Source of the DNA: JBASRP01 sp044866075
GTDB lineage: Bacteria; Actinomycetota; AC-67
Length of the DNA stretch: 44,638 bases
Direction: 5' to 3'
Assembly (NCBI GenBank): GCA_044866075.1
Contig: JBIOTQ010000076.1
Location: 1-44,638 of the forward strand
The stretch's first letter is position 1. Each line of letters starts with the position of its first letter. The position numbers and the translations under genes are program-made. Of the stretch, positions 31,504 through 39,638 are shown in pieces. The notes below the pieces were generated by a model. It was not told the DNA's origin. It searched no databases and saw nothing but the letters and a program-made list of their open reading frames with translations.

Positions 31504-32826
31504 GTGCTTGAAAGCGACACGCCGGTCGTTGGACGCGTAACGCAGAACGACATCGGCGGGCCGGAAGAACTGGCCAAGGCGTACGAAGAAACGATCAAGA
31601 GCTTCGAGGAAGGCGACATCGTCGCCGGCAAAGTGGTCTCCGTCGACAAGGACGAGGTCCTCCTCGACATCGGCTACAAATCCGAAGGCGTCATCCCCGC
31701 GCGCGAGCTGACGATCAAGCACGACATCGACCCGCGCCAGGTCGTCAACATCGGCGAGGAGATCGAAGCCCTCGTCACCCAGAAGGAAGACAAAGAAGGC
31801 CGCCTGATCCTGTCCAAGAAGAAGGCGCAGTACGAGCGCGCCTGGGGGCAGATCGAAAAGGTCATGGCCGAGGACGGCGTCGTCGACGGCACCGTGATCG
31901 AGGTCGTTAAGGGCGGACTGATCGTCGACATCGGTCTGCGCGGCTTCCTGCCGGCGTCGCTCGTCGATCTGCGCCGCGTGCGCGACCTTCACCCCTTCGT
32001 CGGCAAGAAGATCGAAGCGAAGATCATCGAGCTCGATCGCAACCGCAACAACGTCGTGCTGTCCCGCCGGAAGTACCTCGAAGAGGCGCAGTCCGAAGGA
32101 CGTAAGAAGTTCCTCGAGGAGTTGCAGAAGGGCGAGGTGCGCAAGGGCACCGTGTCGTCGATCGTGAACTTCGGCGCATTCGTGGACCTCGGCGGCGTCG
32201 ACGGACTCGTCCACGTGTCCGAGCTGTCGTGGAGACATGTTGAACACCCCAGCGAGGTCGTGCAGGTCGGGCAAGAGGTGGAGGTCGAGGTTCTCGACGT
32301 CGACCTCGAGCGCGAGCGCATCTCGCTCTCGCTGAAGAAGACGCAAGAGGATCCGTGGCGCCAGTTCGCGCGGCTGCACCAGCCGGGCGAGATCATCGAG
32401 GGTCAGGTCACCAAGCTCGTGCCGTTCGGCGCGTTCGTTCGCGTGGCCGACGGCGTCGAGGGTCTCGTCCACATCTCGGAGCTCGCCGATCGTCACGTCG
32501 ACACGGCGGAACAGGTCGTGGCCGTCGGTGAGAACACGAAGGTGAAGATCATCGAGGTCGATTCCGAGCGGCGCCGCATTTCGCTGTCGATCAAGCAGGC
32601 CGGCGTCGAAGGCCCGCCGATCATCGAGGAGATCGAGCTCGAGGAAGAGAAGGAAGAGGCGGAGAAGCCCGCGGAGGTCGCCGGCGAGGACGTCCTCGAG
32701 GCCGCGCTCGCGCCCGAGGTCGAGACGGCGAAGCCGGGCGAGGAATCCCCGCACGCCGCACCGCTCGGCGAGGAGACGATCGAAGCGATCGTCGCCGACC
32801 TGAAGCGCCGCCAGTCCGAGGAGTAG
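31504..32826 (+). CDS. rpsA: 30S ribosomal protein S1
   Basis: This 440-residue protein has four S1 OB-fold repeats, roughly at residues 36-105, 123-188, 208-277 and 294-363. The repeats include GDIVAGKVVSVDKDEVLLDI, VVKGGLIVDIGLRGFLPAS, VNFGAFVDLGGVDGLVHVSE and VPFGAFVRVADGVEGLVHIS. An acidic tail rich in Glu and Ala follows. Four repeats is the actinobacterial form; E. coli has six. S1 assists initiation on structured or weakly marked mRNAs. The start is GTG 31504, with AAAGGA 11 nt upstream. The gene has a canonical promoter and a structured leader. coaE follows after 4 nt. Confidence 0.97.
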   Translation: MLESDTPVVGRVTQNDIGGPEELAKAYEETIKSFEEGDIVAGKVVSVDKDEVLLDIGYKSEGVIPARELTIKHDIDPRQVVNIGEEIEALVTQKEDKEGRLILSKKKAQYERAWGQIEKVMAEDGVVDGTVIEVVKGGLIVDIGLRGFLPASLVDLRRVRDLHPFVGKKIEAKIIELDRNRNNVVLSRRKYLEEAQSEGRKKFLEELQKGEVRKGTVSSIVNFGAFVDLGGVDGLVHVSELSWRHVEHPSEVVQVGQEVEVEVLDVDLERERISLSLKKTQEDPWRQFARLHQPGEIIEGQVTKLVPFGAFVRVADGVEGLVHISELADRHVDTAEQVVAVGENTKVKIIEVDSERRRISLSIKQAGVEGPPIIEEIELEEEKEEAEKPAEVAGEDVLEAALAPEVETAKPGEESPHAAPLGEETIEAIVADLKRRQSEE

Positions 32827-32830
32827 TCCG

Positions 32831-33445
32831 CTGCTGCTCGTCGGGCTGACGGGCGGGATCGCGAGCGGAAAATCAACCGTCGCGCGGATGCTCGTCGCGC
32901 ACGGCGCCCTGCTGATCGACGCCGACCAGATCGCGCGCGAGGTCGTCGAGCCCGGCACCCCAGCGTGGTCGAAGATCGTCGAGCACTTCGGGCGTGAGGT
33001 TCTCTTCGGGGACGGAACGATCGACCGCGCGAAGCTGGGCGGCGTCGTGTTCAACGACAAGGCGAAGCTCGCGTTGCTGAACGAGATCACGCATCCCGAG
33101 GTCATGCGTCGCATCGCCGATCGCCTGGAGGAGCTCAAGGAGACCGACAACGTCGTCATCGTGGATGTCCCTCTGCTTGCCGAGGTCCGCGCGACGTCCA
33201 TGTTCGACCTGGTGGTCGTCGTGACGGCCGCGCAAGACGCTCAGGTCGAACGGATGCGGAGAACGCGGGGGATGGAAGAAAGCGACGCACGCGCTCGTAT
33301 CGCTTCACAACTCCCGACCAGCGAGAAGAGCGCGATCGCCGATGTCGTTATCGTGAACGACGGAACGGTCGATGAGCTGTCCAAGGACGTTCATCGCCTG
33401 TGGGAAACACTTCAAGCGAAGCGAGGGGGACGAACGACTCAATAG
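32831..33445 (+). CDS. coaE: Dephospho-CoA kinase, probable CTG start
   Basis: This 204-residue kinase phosphorylates dephospho-CoA, the last step of CoA synthesis. The essential P-loop LTGGIASGKST (residues 6-16) precedes the first ATG (32888), so the gene must start earlier. No ATG, GTG or TTG exists in frame between the stop at 32801 and that ATG. CTG 32831 has an ideal Shine-Dalgarno, GAGGAG at 32818-32823, 7 nt upstream; CTG 32834 is an alternative. Other family features are DADQIAREVVEPGTPA, HPEVMRRI, VVIVDVPLLAE and MRRTRGMEESDARARIASQ. It lies 4 nt after rpsA, as in other Actinobacteria, and ends at about the usual length. Confidence 0.95.
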   Translation: MLLVGLTGGIASGKSTVARMLVAHGALLIDADQIAREVVEPGTPAWSKIVEHFGREVLFGDGTIDRAKLGGVVFNDKAKLALLNEITHPEVMRRIADRLEELKETDNVVIVDVPLLAEVRATSMFDLVVVVTAAQDAQVERMRRTRGMEESDARARIASQLPTSEKSAIADVVIVNDGTVDELSKDVHRLWETLQAKRGGRTTQ

Positions 33446-33523
33446 GAAATAAGGAACCTGAGTCGTTTACGCATCGCGTTCGTCTGGCTAGTCTGCGCGC
33501 ACGCCTCGGGGGCGTACGCGAAG

Positions 33524-34609
33524 ATGACCAAGCAAACATCCCACGCCAGATCACGCACGCGCGCCGTCCTTCTTGCGACGGTCGCGGTGACGAACATCGT
33601 TTCGTTCGTCGTCGGCGTCTCCGCCGCCGGCCACATCTCGATCACCCGCGGGTCGAGGCCGGTTGCGGTGGACTCGCCGTCTCCCACGAAGTCGGCGCGC
33701 GCGACGATCACACACAGGAAGAAGGCGGCGAAGACGGCCCCGCGCCCGGCGCTGCATGCGGCTCATCCGCTCGCTGCTGCGGCGACGGCCGGCGTGCGGG
33801 CGGGACAAACCGTCGCTCCCGCCGCGGCTTCGATGCCGATCGACGGCTTGGGGATGTGGATCTACGAATTCGACAAAGTGGCGGGAGGAGATCCGCGACG
33901 AATCGTGCGGGCTGCGGTGCGGCGAGGCATATCGCACATCTACGTTCGTTTGGGGTCGAGCAAGGTCGGCGTCGCCGGCTGGCGGGACATCAAGAAGATC
34001 CTTCCGGTCGCGCACGCCGCCGGCCTCAAGGTGATCGCGTGGGACTTCCCGTACCTCTTCAACACCACCCTCGACGCGCGGCGCGCCGCTTTCGCGATGG
34101 CGCACACGGTGCGCGGGCACCGGCTGGACGGCTTCGCCGCCGACGTCGAGACGCGCAGCGAGGGGACCAAGCTGACGCGAGCCGGCGCGCGGCGTTACGC
34201 GCGGCAGCTCCGCGCGAACCTGCGGGGGTATTTCACCATCCTCGTCCCGCCGCGCCCGAGCCAGTACGTGCGGAGTTTCTATCCGTACGACGCGCTCGTG
34301 CCGTATTTCGACGCCGTCGCGCCGATGGTCTACTGGGGACGGAACAGCCCCGTCAGCACCGTGGCCGAGGCGATCTCGTATCTGCGCCGGTTCGGCAAGC
34401 CGGTCGCGCCCATCGGCCAGGCCTTCGACATGGGACCCGAGGGCGGGCCGAAGGGAGCTCCGAAGGGACGCGCCCTCGTCCACTTCATGAACGAGGCGCG
34501 GCGCCGCGGCGCCGTGGGTGTGTCGTTCTGGTCGTGGCAGCACACGCCGCGAGGGCTGTGGCACACGATCGACACCTACCGCTGGCTCCGGCCGATAGGC
34601 CTGCCGTAA
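33524..34609 (+). CDS. Exported TIM-barrel-like protein (glycoside-hydrolase-like)
   Basis: This 361-residue protein has an N-terminal signal-anchor (VLLATVAVTNIVSFVVGVSAAG), a basic Ala/Pro linker (to about residue 105) and a domain starting IDGLGMWIYEFDKVAGGDP. HIYVRLGSSKVG, LKVIAWDFPYLF, DGFAADVETRSEG, FTILVPPRPSQY, APMVYWGRN and GVSFWSWQHTP fall at regular intervals, as strands of a glycosidase-like (DUF4015/GH25-like) barrel. The ADVE and YW positions are plausible acidic and aromatic active-site residues. Function unverified. A TAGTCT box (33489-33494) and a near-perfect hairpin (33497-33519) precede ATG. An in-frame CTG at 33458 would add a second hydrophobic signal-like segment. Confidence 0.75.
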   Translation: MTKQTSHARSRTRAVLLATVAVTNIVSFVVGVSAAGHISITRGSRPVAVDSPSPTKSARATITHRKKAAKTAPRPALHAAHPLAAAATAGVRAGQTVAPAAASMPIDGLGMWIYEFDKVAGGDPRRIVRAAVRRGISHIYVRLGSSKVGVAGWRDIKKILPVAHAAGLKVIAWDFPYLFNTTLDARRAAFAMAHTVRGHRLDGFAADVETRSEGTKLTRAGARRYARQLRANLRGYFTILVPPRPSQYVRSFYPYDALVPYFDAVAPMVYWGRNSPVSTVAEAISYLRRFGKPVAPIGQAFDMGPEGGPKGAPKGRALVHFMNEARRRGAVGVSFWSWQHTPRGLWHTIDTYRWLRPIGLP

Positions 34610-34637
34610 CTCGCTCGGGCGGCCACGCCGCCGCCGG

Positions 34638-34643
34638 TATCAT
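34638..34643 (+). promoter_or_regulatory. -10 box TATCAT before HAD gene, leaderless
   Basis: TATCAT ends 8 nt before GTG 34652, with no ribosome site. Confidence 0.55.
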
Positions 34644-34651
34644 CTGCACGC

Positions 34652-35362
34652 GTGCGCCGTTACGACGTCGTCCTCTTCGACGCCGGTGAGACCCTTCTCC
34701 GGCCCGATCCGTCGTTCCCGGAGCTTCTCGTAGAGTTGCTTCACCGCCGCGGCATCGTCATCGAGCACGAGGAACCGGCGTGGATCGAGCGCACCCTCGG
34801 AACGGTGTACCGGGCGATGGACGACCTCGTGGTCAATCGCGAGCAGTTCTCGACCTCGACGGCGCGGTCGCGCGCGTTCTGGGAGGCGATCTACGCGCGC
34901 CTGCTCAGCGAACTGTGGGTCGACGACGACGGTATGCTCGCCACGTACCTCTACGACGAGTTCACGAACATCGAGCACTACGCACTCTTCCCCGACGTGC
35001 TCCCCGCGCTGCGGGAGCTCGCCGCGACCGGATATACGCTCGGGATCGTGTCCAACTTCGAGGAGTGGCTGACCCTTCTTCTCGAGCGCCTCGGCGTCCT
35101 CCAGCTGATGTCGGTCGTCGTCGTCAGTGGACGGGAAGGCATCGAGAAGCCCGATACCGAGATCTTCCGCCGTGCGCTCGACCGACTGACCGCCCCGGCC
35201 GAACGCGCCGTGTACGTGGGCGACAATCCGCGGATCGACGTCGCGCCGGCGCTCTCGTTGGGGATGGGTGCGGTACTGGTCGACCGGCGGGGCGTTCACA
35301 GTCCAGTGGACGGCGCGCCGGTGGTTCGTTCGCTCGAGCAGGTGCCGTCGGTCATCCGATGA
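34652..35362 (+). CDS. HAD-superfamily hydrolase, subfamily IA
   Basis: This 236-residue phosphatase-like protein has motif I VVLFDAGETLL (nucleophile Asp10), motif II IVSNFEEW (Ser), motif III Lys in GIEKPDTEIF and motif IV YVGDNPRIDV (Asp pair). The usual Asp at +2 from the nucleophile is Gly12, a change seen in HDHD3-like members, which may lower phosphatase activity. An inserted helical cap lies between motifs I and II. The next gene overlaps its stop (ATGA), so the two are coupled. The substrate is unknown. Confidence 0.88.
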   Translation: MRRYDVVLFDAGETLLRPDPSFPELLVELLHRRGIVIEHEEPAWIERTLGTVYRAMDDLVVNREQFSTSTARSRAFWEAIYARLLSELWVDDDGMLATYLYDEFTNIEHYALFPDVLPALRELAATGYTLGIVSNFEEWLTLLLERLGVLQLMSVVVVSGREGIEKPDTEIFRRALDRLTAPAERAVYVGDNPRIDVAPALSLGMGAVLVDRRGVHSPVDGAPVVRSLEQVPSVIR

Positions 35363-35730
35363 GTGACGAGAAGCGCTTCACGGTGGAGCAAGCGAACGCC
35401 GCGCTCCCCGAACTCGTGCCTCTCCTCGAGTCGCTGCGCGACGCGCAGCGCGCGATGGCCGAGCGGCAGGACGACGTGCTGTCGTCGGCGACGGGCAACG
35501 GCGGCGGCAAGGTGGGGGCGGAGTTCCTCGAGGCGTCGCAGGAAGCCGGACGTGCGATGGCCGGCATCGACGCGCTGGGGATCATCGTGCGCGACCCGGA
35601 GGCCGGGCTCGTCGACTTCCCGGCCGAACGCGACGGCGACGAGATCTTCCTGTGCTGGCGTCTCGGTGAGGATGCGGTCGAGTGGTGGCACCCGACCGAT
35701 ACCGGCTTCGCCGGCCGGCAGCCGCTCTGA
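35359..35730 (+). CDS. DUF2203 family protein
   Basis: This 123-residue protein overlaps the HAD gene by 4 nt. The pattern KRFTVEQANAALPELVPLLE at the start, then a helical pair and IIVRDPEAGLVDFPAERDG, FLCWRLGEDAVEWWHP and GFAGRQPL at the end is diagnostic of DUF2203. This family is found in Actinobacteria and Firmicutes and its function is not established. The N-terminal half is helical, the C-terminal half a small beta region with conserved Trp and His that could hold a ligand or metal. Confidence 0.88.
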   Translation: MSDEKRFTVEQANAALPELVPLLESLRDAQRAMAERQDDVLSSATGNGGGKVGAEFLEASQEAGRAMAGIDALGIIVRDPEAGLVDFPAERDGDEIFLCWRLGEDAVEWWHPTDTGFAGRQPL

Positions 35731-35732
35731 CG

Positions 35733-36992
35733 ATGGCGATCGAAAGGCGGGGCGTGACGGCGGCGCTCCGGCTGCCGGACTTCCGTCGTGTGTGGCTCGC
35801 CGAGGTCATCAGCGACATCGGCAACTTCATCACCTTCATCGCTCTCGCGCTCCTGATCCACGATCTGACGGGGAAGACCTTCGCCGTCGGCGTCGCGATG
35901 GCGCTTCGATCGATCCCGTGGTTCACGCTCGGGCCGCTCGCCGGTGTGGTCGTCGACCGCGCCGATCGTCGCGTCGTGATGGTGGTGTCGGATCTCGCGC
36001 GCGCAGGACTGGTGACGGCGCTCGCGTTCACGCATACCTCGACGCAGGCGTACATCATCGCGTTCGCGTCGGGATGCTTCGGGCCGTTCTTCCGCCCGGC
36101 GCGACAGGCTCTCCTCCCGACCATCGCTCCGGGCGACGACTACGTGCGCGCGATGGCGCTCTCCCAGATCGCGCACCAGTGCCTGCACACCGTCGGGCCG
36201 GCGCTCGGCGGCGTGGCGGTGCTCGCGCTCGGCGCGCGTCACGCGTTCTTCCTGGACGCCGCGACTTTCATCGTCTCGGCGGCGATGGTCGCGGGGATCG
36301 GCGCTCGCGGCGCCCGGCGCGGGCGGCCGGCCGGCCTCCGCGAGGTCGCGACCGATCTTTCGGAGGGCGCGCGTACCTTGATCCACGAACCGGTCTTGCG
36401 CTCGCTGGTCCTCTCACGCGCCGCCACCGTGTTCGGCGGGGTCGGCATCATCGCGTTGCTCGTCGGGTACGTGCGGGACCAGCTGGACCGCGGCGCCGGC
36501 GAGTACGGTCTGGCCCTGGCGGTCGGGGCTGTGGGCACCGTCGCGTTGAGCGTCTGGCTGGCTCGCCGCGGGCCGGCGGTCCGCCGGGTCCGGTGGCTCG
36601 TCCTCGCCGCTGTCTCGCCGGTCTTCTACGTGGCCATGGGGTGGCGGCCCGGCCTCGGCGCGCTGCTCGCGATCATGTTCGTCGAGGGAGCCGCGGTCAC
36701 CGGGCTGGCCCTGTACGCGGACATGGTGATCGCGGAGCGCACGCCCGACGAGGCTCGTGGGCGGGTCTTCGGCCTGTCCGGCTCGTTCATCGAGGCGGCC
36801 GAGTTCGCCGGCGCACTCATCTTCACGGCGCTCGGCGACACGCTCGGCGTGCCCGGCGCGATGAGCCTCGCGGGGGGCGTCGCCACCGTTCTCGGGCTGG
36901 TCGCCCTCCTGCCGGGCCTCCCGGGGCTTCAGGAGGACGACCGGCGTCGCCGGGTCGCCGCCGCGGAGTCGGGGTGGGTGGGTGGACCCTGA
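35733..36992 (+). CDS. MFS exporter
   Basis: This 419-residue major facilitator protein has twelve predicted helices. ATG 35733 is chosen, 2 nt after the DUF2203 stop; a longer frame overlapping it has no supporting signal. DFRRVWLAEVISDIGNFITF and GPLAGVVVDRADRRVVMVV (motif A-like loop 2-3, D-R-x-x-R-R) place it in the EntS/MFS_3-type exporter group. RVFGLSGSFIEAAEFAGALIF in the second half is also characteristic. The mycobacterial block has an MFS gene (Rv1634) at the corresponding place next to uvrB, so it may be an orthologous position. The substrate is unknown. A G-rich repeat covers its last codons. Confidence 0.9.
   Translation: MAIERRGVTAALRLPDFRRVWLAEVISDIGNFITFIALALLIHDLTGKTFAVGVAMALRSIPWFTLGPLAGVVVDRADRRVVMVVSDLARAGLVTALAFTHTSTQAYIIAFASGCFGPFFRPARQALLPTIAPGDDYVRAMALSQIAHQCLHTVGPALGGVAVLALGARHAFFLDAATFIVSAAMVAGIGARGARRGRPAGLREVATDLSEGARTLIHEPVLRSLVLSRAATVFGGVGIIALLVGYVRDQLDRGAGEYGLALAVGAVGTVALSVWLARRGPAVRRVRWLVLAAVSPVFYVAMGWRPGLGALLAIMFVEGAAVTGLALYADMVIAERTPDEARGRVFGLSGSFIEAAEFAGALIFTALGDTLGVPGAMSLAGGVATVLGLVALLPGLPGLQEDDRRRRVAAAESGWVGGP
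36971..36985 (+). repeat. G-rich repeat, copy 4
   Basis: GGGGTGGGTGGGTGG overlaps the 3' end of the MFS gene and is the strongest G-quadruplex-type motif in the window. It is followed by ACCCTGAAC rather than AATCGAAG. Confidence 0.45.
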
Positions 36993-37032
36993 ACGTCGGT
37001 AGATAGGGCATAAAGATGTCGGTCGGCGGCGC

Positions 37033-37038
37033 TAACAT
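37033..37038 (+). promoter_or_regulatory. -10 box TAACAT before uvrB, leaderless
   Basis: TAACAT ends 8 nt before GTG 37047. The geometry favours this start over the TTG at 37038. No LexA-type palindrome is evident nearby. Confidence 0.55.
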
Positions 37039-37046
37039 TGGTCGCC

Positions 37047-39053
37047 GTGCCCCCCTTCAAGATCGTCTCCGAGTTCGCCCCGTCCGGCGACCAGCCGACG
37101 GCCATCGAGGCGCTCGCCGACGGCGTCGCGAAGGGCTTCGACTACCAGACGCTCCTGGGGGTGACCGGCAGCGGCAAGACCTACTCCGCCGCGCACCTTG
37201 TCGAGCGGGTCCAGAAGCCGACGCTCGTGATCTCGCCGAACAAGTCGCTCGCGGCGCAGCTGGCCAACGAGTTCAAAGAGGTTTTCCCGCGCAACGCGGT
37301 CGAGTACTTCGTGTCGTACTACGACTACTACCAGCCCGAGGCGTACGTGCCGTCGTCGGACACCTACATCGAGAAGGATTCGTCCATCAACGACGAGATC
37401 GACCGGCTGCGCCACTCCGCGACCGCTGCTCTGCTGCAGCGGAAGGACGTGCTGATCGTCGCCAGCGTCTCGTGCATCTACGGGCTGGGCTCGCCCGAGC
37501 AGTACGAGCAGCACCTGCTGCGGCTCGTCCAAGGCGTCGACGTTCCGATGGAGTACATCAAGCGCCGGCTCATCGACATGCAGTACGACCGCAACGACGC
37601 AAACCTCGCGCGCGGCAAGTTCCGGATCAGGGGCGACACGATCGAGATCCATCCCGCTTACGAGGAGCACATCCTCCGCGTCGAGCTGTTCGGCGACACC
37701 ATCGAAAAGATGTCGCTGATGGACCCGATCACCGGAGAGGTGATCGGGGACGTCGGGGACACCAGCGTGTTCTCGGCGAGCCACTACGTCACGTCGCAGG
37801 ACCGCATGGACCGGGCGACCGCCGCCATCGAGCACGAGCTGAAGAACCGGCTGGCCGAACTCGAATCCCAGAACAAGCTGCTGGAGGCGCAACGCCTCCG
37901 GATGCGCACGACGTACGACCTCGAGATGATGCGCGAGCTCGGTTTTTGCTCCGGCATCGAGAACTACTCGATGCATCTCGACGGGCGCTCGCCGGGGGAG
38001 GCGCCGTACACGCTCCTCGATTACTTCCCGGACGACTATCTCGTGATCATCGACGAGTCACACGTGACCGTCCCGCAGCTGCACGGCATGTACGAGGGGG
38101 ACAAGAGCCGCAAGGACACGCTCGTCGAGCACGGCTTTCGGTTGCCGTCGGCCGTCGACAATCGTCCGCTGAAATTCGATGAGTTCATCGAGAAGATCAA
38201 TCAGGTCGTCTTCTTGTCGGCCACGCCGAGCCCGTACGAGCTGAAGGTGTCGAAGCAAGTGGTCGAGCAGGTCGTGCGGCCGACGGGCCTGATCGACCCC
38301 GAAGTCATCGTCAAGCCGACGAAGGGTCAGATCGACGACCTGATCGAAGAGGTACGCAAGCGTGCCGAAGGTGGGGAGCGGATCCTCGTCACGACGCTCA
38401 CGAAGAAGATGGCCGAGGACCTCACCGACTACCTGCTCGAGATGGGGCTGCGCGTCCGCTACCTCCACTCGAACATCGACACGATCCAGCGGATCGAGAT
38501 CCTCCGCGAACTGCGTCTCGGCGAGTTCGATTGTCTCGTCGGCATCAACCTCCTGCGCGAGGGCCTCGACCTGCCCGAGGTGTCGCTGGTGGCGATCCTC
38601 GACGCCGACAAGGAGGGGTTCCTCCGGTCGGAGACGTCGCTGATCCAGACGATCGGGCGCGCGGCGCGCAACGTGTCCGGTCAGGTGATCATGTACGCCG
38701 ACGCCTTCACCGACTCGATGAAGCGCGCGATCGGTGAGACCAACCGCCGGCGCCAGAAGCAGATGGCCTACAACAAGGAACATGGGATCGACCCGACGTC
38801 GATCCGCAAGAAGGTGTCCGACATCCTTCAGGCGGCCGGGCTGGCGGCCGAAGCGCCGACGCCTTACAAGACCGGCCGGAAGAAACGCGCGTCGCGCGAC
38901 ATCACGGGTGTTCCAAAGGACGAGCTGCCGCGCTTGATTCAGGCGCTGGAGGAGGAGATGCACGACGCCGCGCGCGAGCTCCGCTTCGAGTACGCTGCGC
39001 GCCTCCGCGACGAGATCAACGACCTCAAGCGTGAGCTCAAAGTAGTCTCGTGA
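37047..39053 (+). CDS. uvrB: UvrABC excinuclease subunit B
   Basis: This 668-residue damage-verification helicase loads at UvrA-marked lesions. It begins FKIVSEFAPSGDQPTAIEAL. Walker A is LGVTGSGKTYS (about 37-47). The DNA-inserting beta-hairpin region YYDYYQPEAYVPSSDTYIEK, helicase motifs DYFPDDYLVIIDESHVT and VDNRPLKFDEF, motif V/VI GINLLREGLDLPEVSLV and QTIGRAARN, and the C-terminal UVR domain (LEEEMHDAARELRFEYAARL) that recruits UvrC are all present. The start is GTG 37047, 8 nt after a -10 box. uvrA lies 4.8 kb downstream on the same strand, as in mycobacteria. Confidence 0.98.
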   Translation: MPPFKIVSEFAPSGDQPTAIEALADGVAKGFDYQTLLGVTGSGKTYSAAHLVERVQKPTLVISPNKSLAAQLANEFKEVFPRNAVEYFVSYYDYYQPEAYVPSSDTYIEKDSSINDEIDRLRHSATAALLQRKDVLIVASVSCIYGLGSPEQYEQHLLRLVQGVDVPMEYIKRRLIDMQYDRNDANLARGKFRIRGDTIEIHPAYEEHILRVELFGDTIEKMSLMDPITGEVIGDVGDTSVFSASHYVTSQDRMDRATAAIEHELKNRLAELESQNKLLEAQRLRMRTTYDLEMMRELGFCSGIENYSMHLDGRSPGEAPYTLLDYFPDDYLVIIDESHVTVPQLHGMYEGDKSRKDTLVEHGFRLPSAVDNRPLKFDEFIEKINQVVFLSATPSPYELKVSKQVVEQVVRPTGLIDPEVIVKPTKGQIDDLIEEVRKRAEGGERILVTTLTKKMAEDLTDYLLEMGLRVRYLHSNIDTIQRIEILRELRLGEFDCLVGINLLREGLDLPEVSLVAILDADKEGFLRSETSLIQTIGRAARNVSGQVIMYADAFTDSMKRAIGETNRRRQKQMAYNKEHGIDPTSIRKKVSDILQAAGLAAEAPTPYKTGRKKRASRDITGVPKDELPRLIQALEEEMHDAARELRFEYAARLRDEINDLKRELKVVS

Positions 39054-39085
39054 TCCGAACGACACTCCGCGACGAAGGAGCTGCC

Positions 39086-39628
39086 ATGACTCGGGGAACG
39101 AAGCTCGTCACGATCCTCACGCTCGCCGCCGCGCTGGCGACGCTCGCCGCTTGCGGGAACGACGAGACCCCGAGCGCCGGCGCGACGTCTCCGTCGCCCT
39201 CGCCCTCGCCGACCGAGACGACGTTCACCGAGGACGAATGGACGATCACGACGCCCGTGGGGTGGACGCGTGAGGTCGCGACGTCTTCGGTCGACGCGAA
39301 GAAGGCGGTCCGGTACCAGGACGCGGAAGGCCGCTACTTCATCGTCGCGCTCGACCCGCTGGGCTCGGACTTCGCGTCAGATGAGACGTGGCGTTACGAG
39401 GTCAGCGGAACGTCGTTCAAGGCCGCCGAGAAAACCAAGTGCGAGGGCGGTCCCGAACAGCAATGCAGCAGTACGGATCAGCGGTACGACGTCTATGTCC
39501 TGGCGAAGGCGTCGGAGACGAAGGTGGGCGGCCATACCTGGTACTTCATCCTCGGGAACGCGAAGTCGACCGCCTTCGACGCGGCACTGTTCGAGCAGAT
39601 CCTCGCGAGCATCCGGGTGACATCGTGA
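39086..39628 (+). CDS. Small exported lipoprotein, LpqN-like
   Basis: This 180-residue lipoprotein starts at ATG 39086, preceded by GAAGGAG; an in-frame ATG 39050 overlaps uvrB. The signal sequence leads to TLAAC with Cys23, then a Ser/Pro linker (SPSPSPSPTE) and a domain beginning EDEWTITTPVGWTRE. The domain ends AALFEQILASIRVTS. This pattern, with a GW near the start and a final helix, resembles LpqN/PsbP-like secreted domains. The protein at 9660-10382 has the same style. Function unknown. It lies 11 nt before the ABC-2 exporter genes and may be co-transcribed with them. Confidence 0.8.
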   Translation: MTRGTKLVTILTLAAALATLAACGNDETPSAGATSPSPSPSPTETTFTEDEWTITTPVGWTREVATSSVDAKKAVRYQDAEGRYFIVALDPLGSDFASDETWRYEVSGTSFKAAEKTKCEGGPEQQCSSTDQRYDVYVLAKASETKVGGHTWYFILGNAKSTAFDAALFEQILASIRVTS

Positions 39629-39638
39629 GGCGCATCGC

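Noticed and set aside
31378..33201. 607-codon minus-strand frame opposite rpsA and coaE
   Set aside because: Leu/Asp/Arg repeats mirror S1 codons; not a real protein.
33000..33445. coaE starting at ATG 32888
   Set aside because: This would delete the ATP-binding P-loop that is encoded in frame just upstream.
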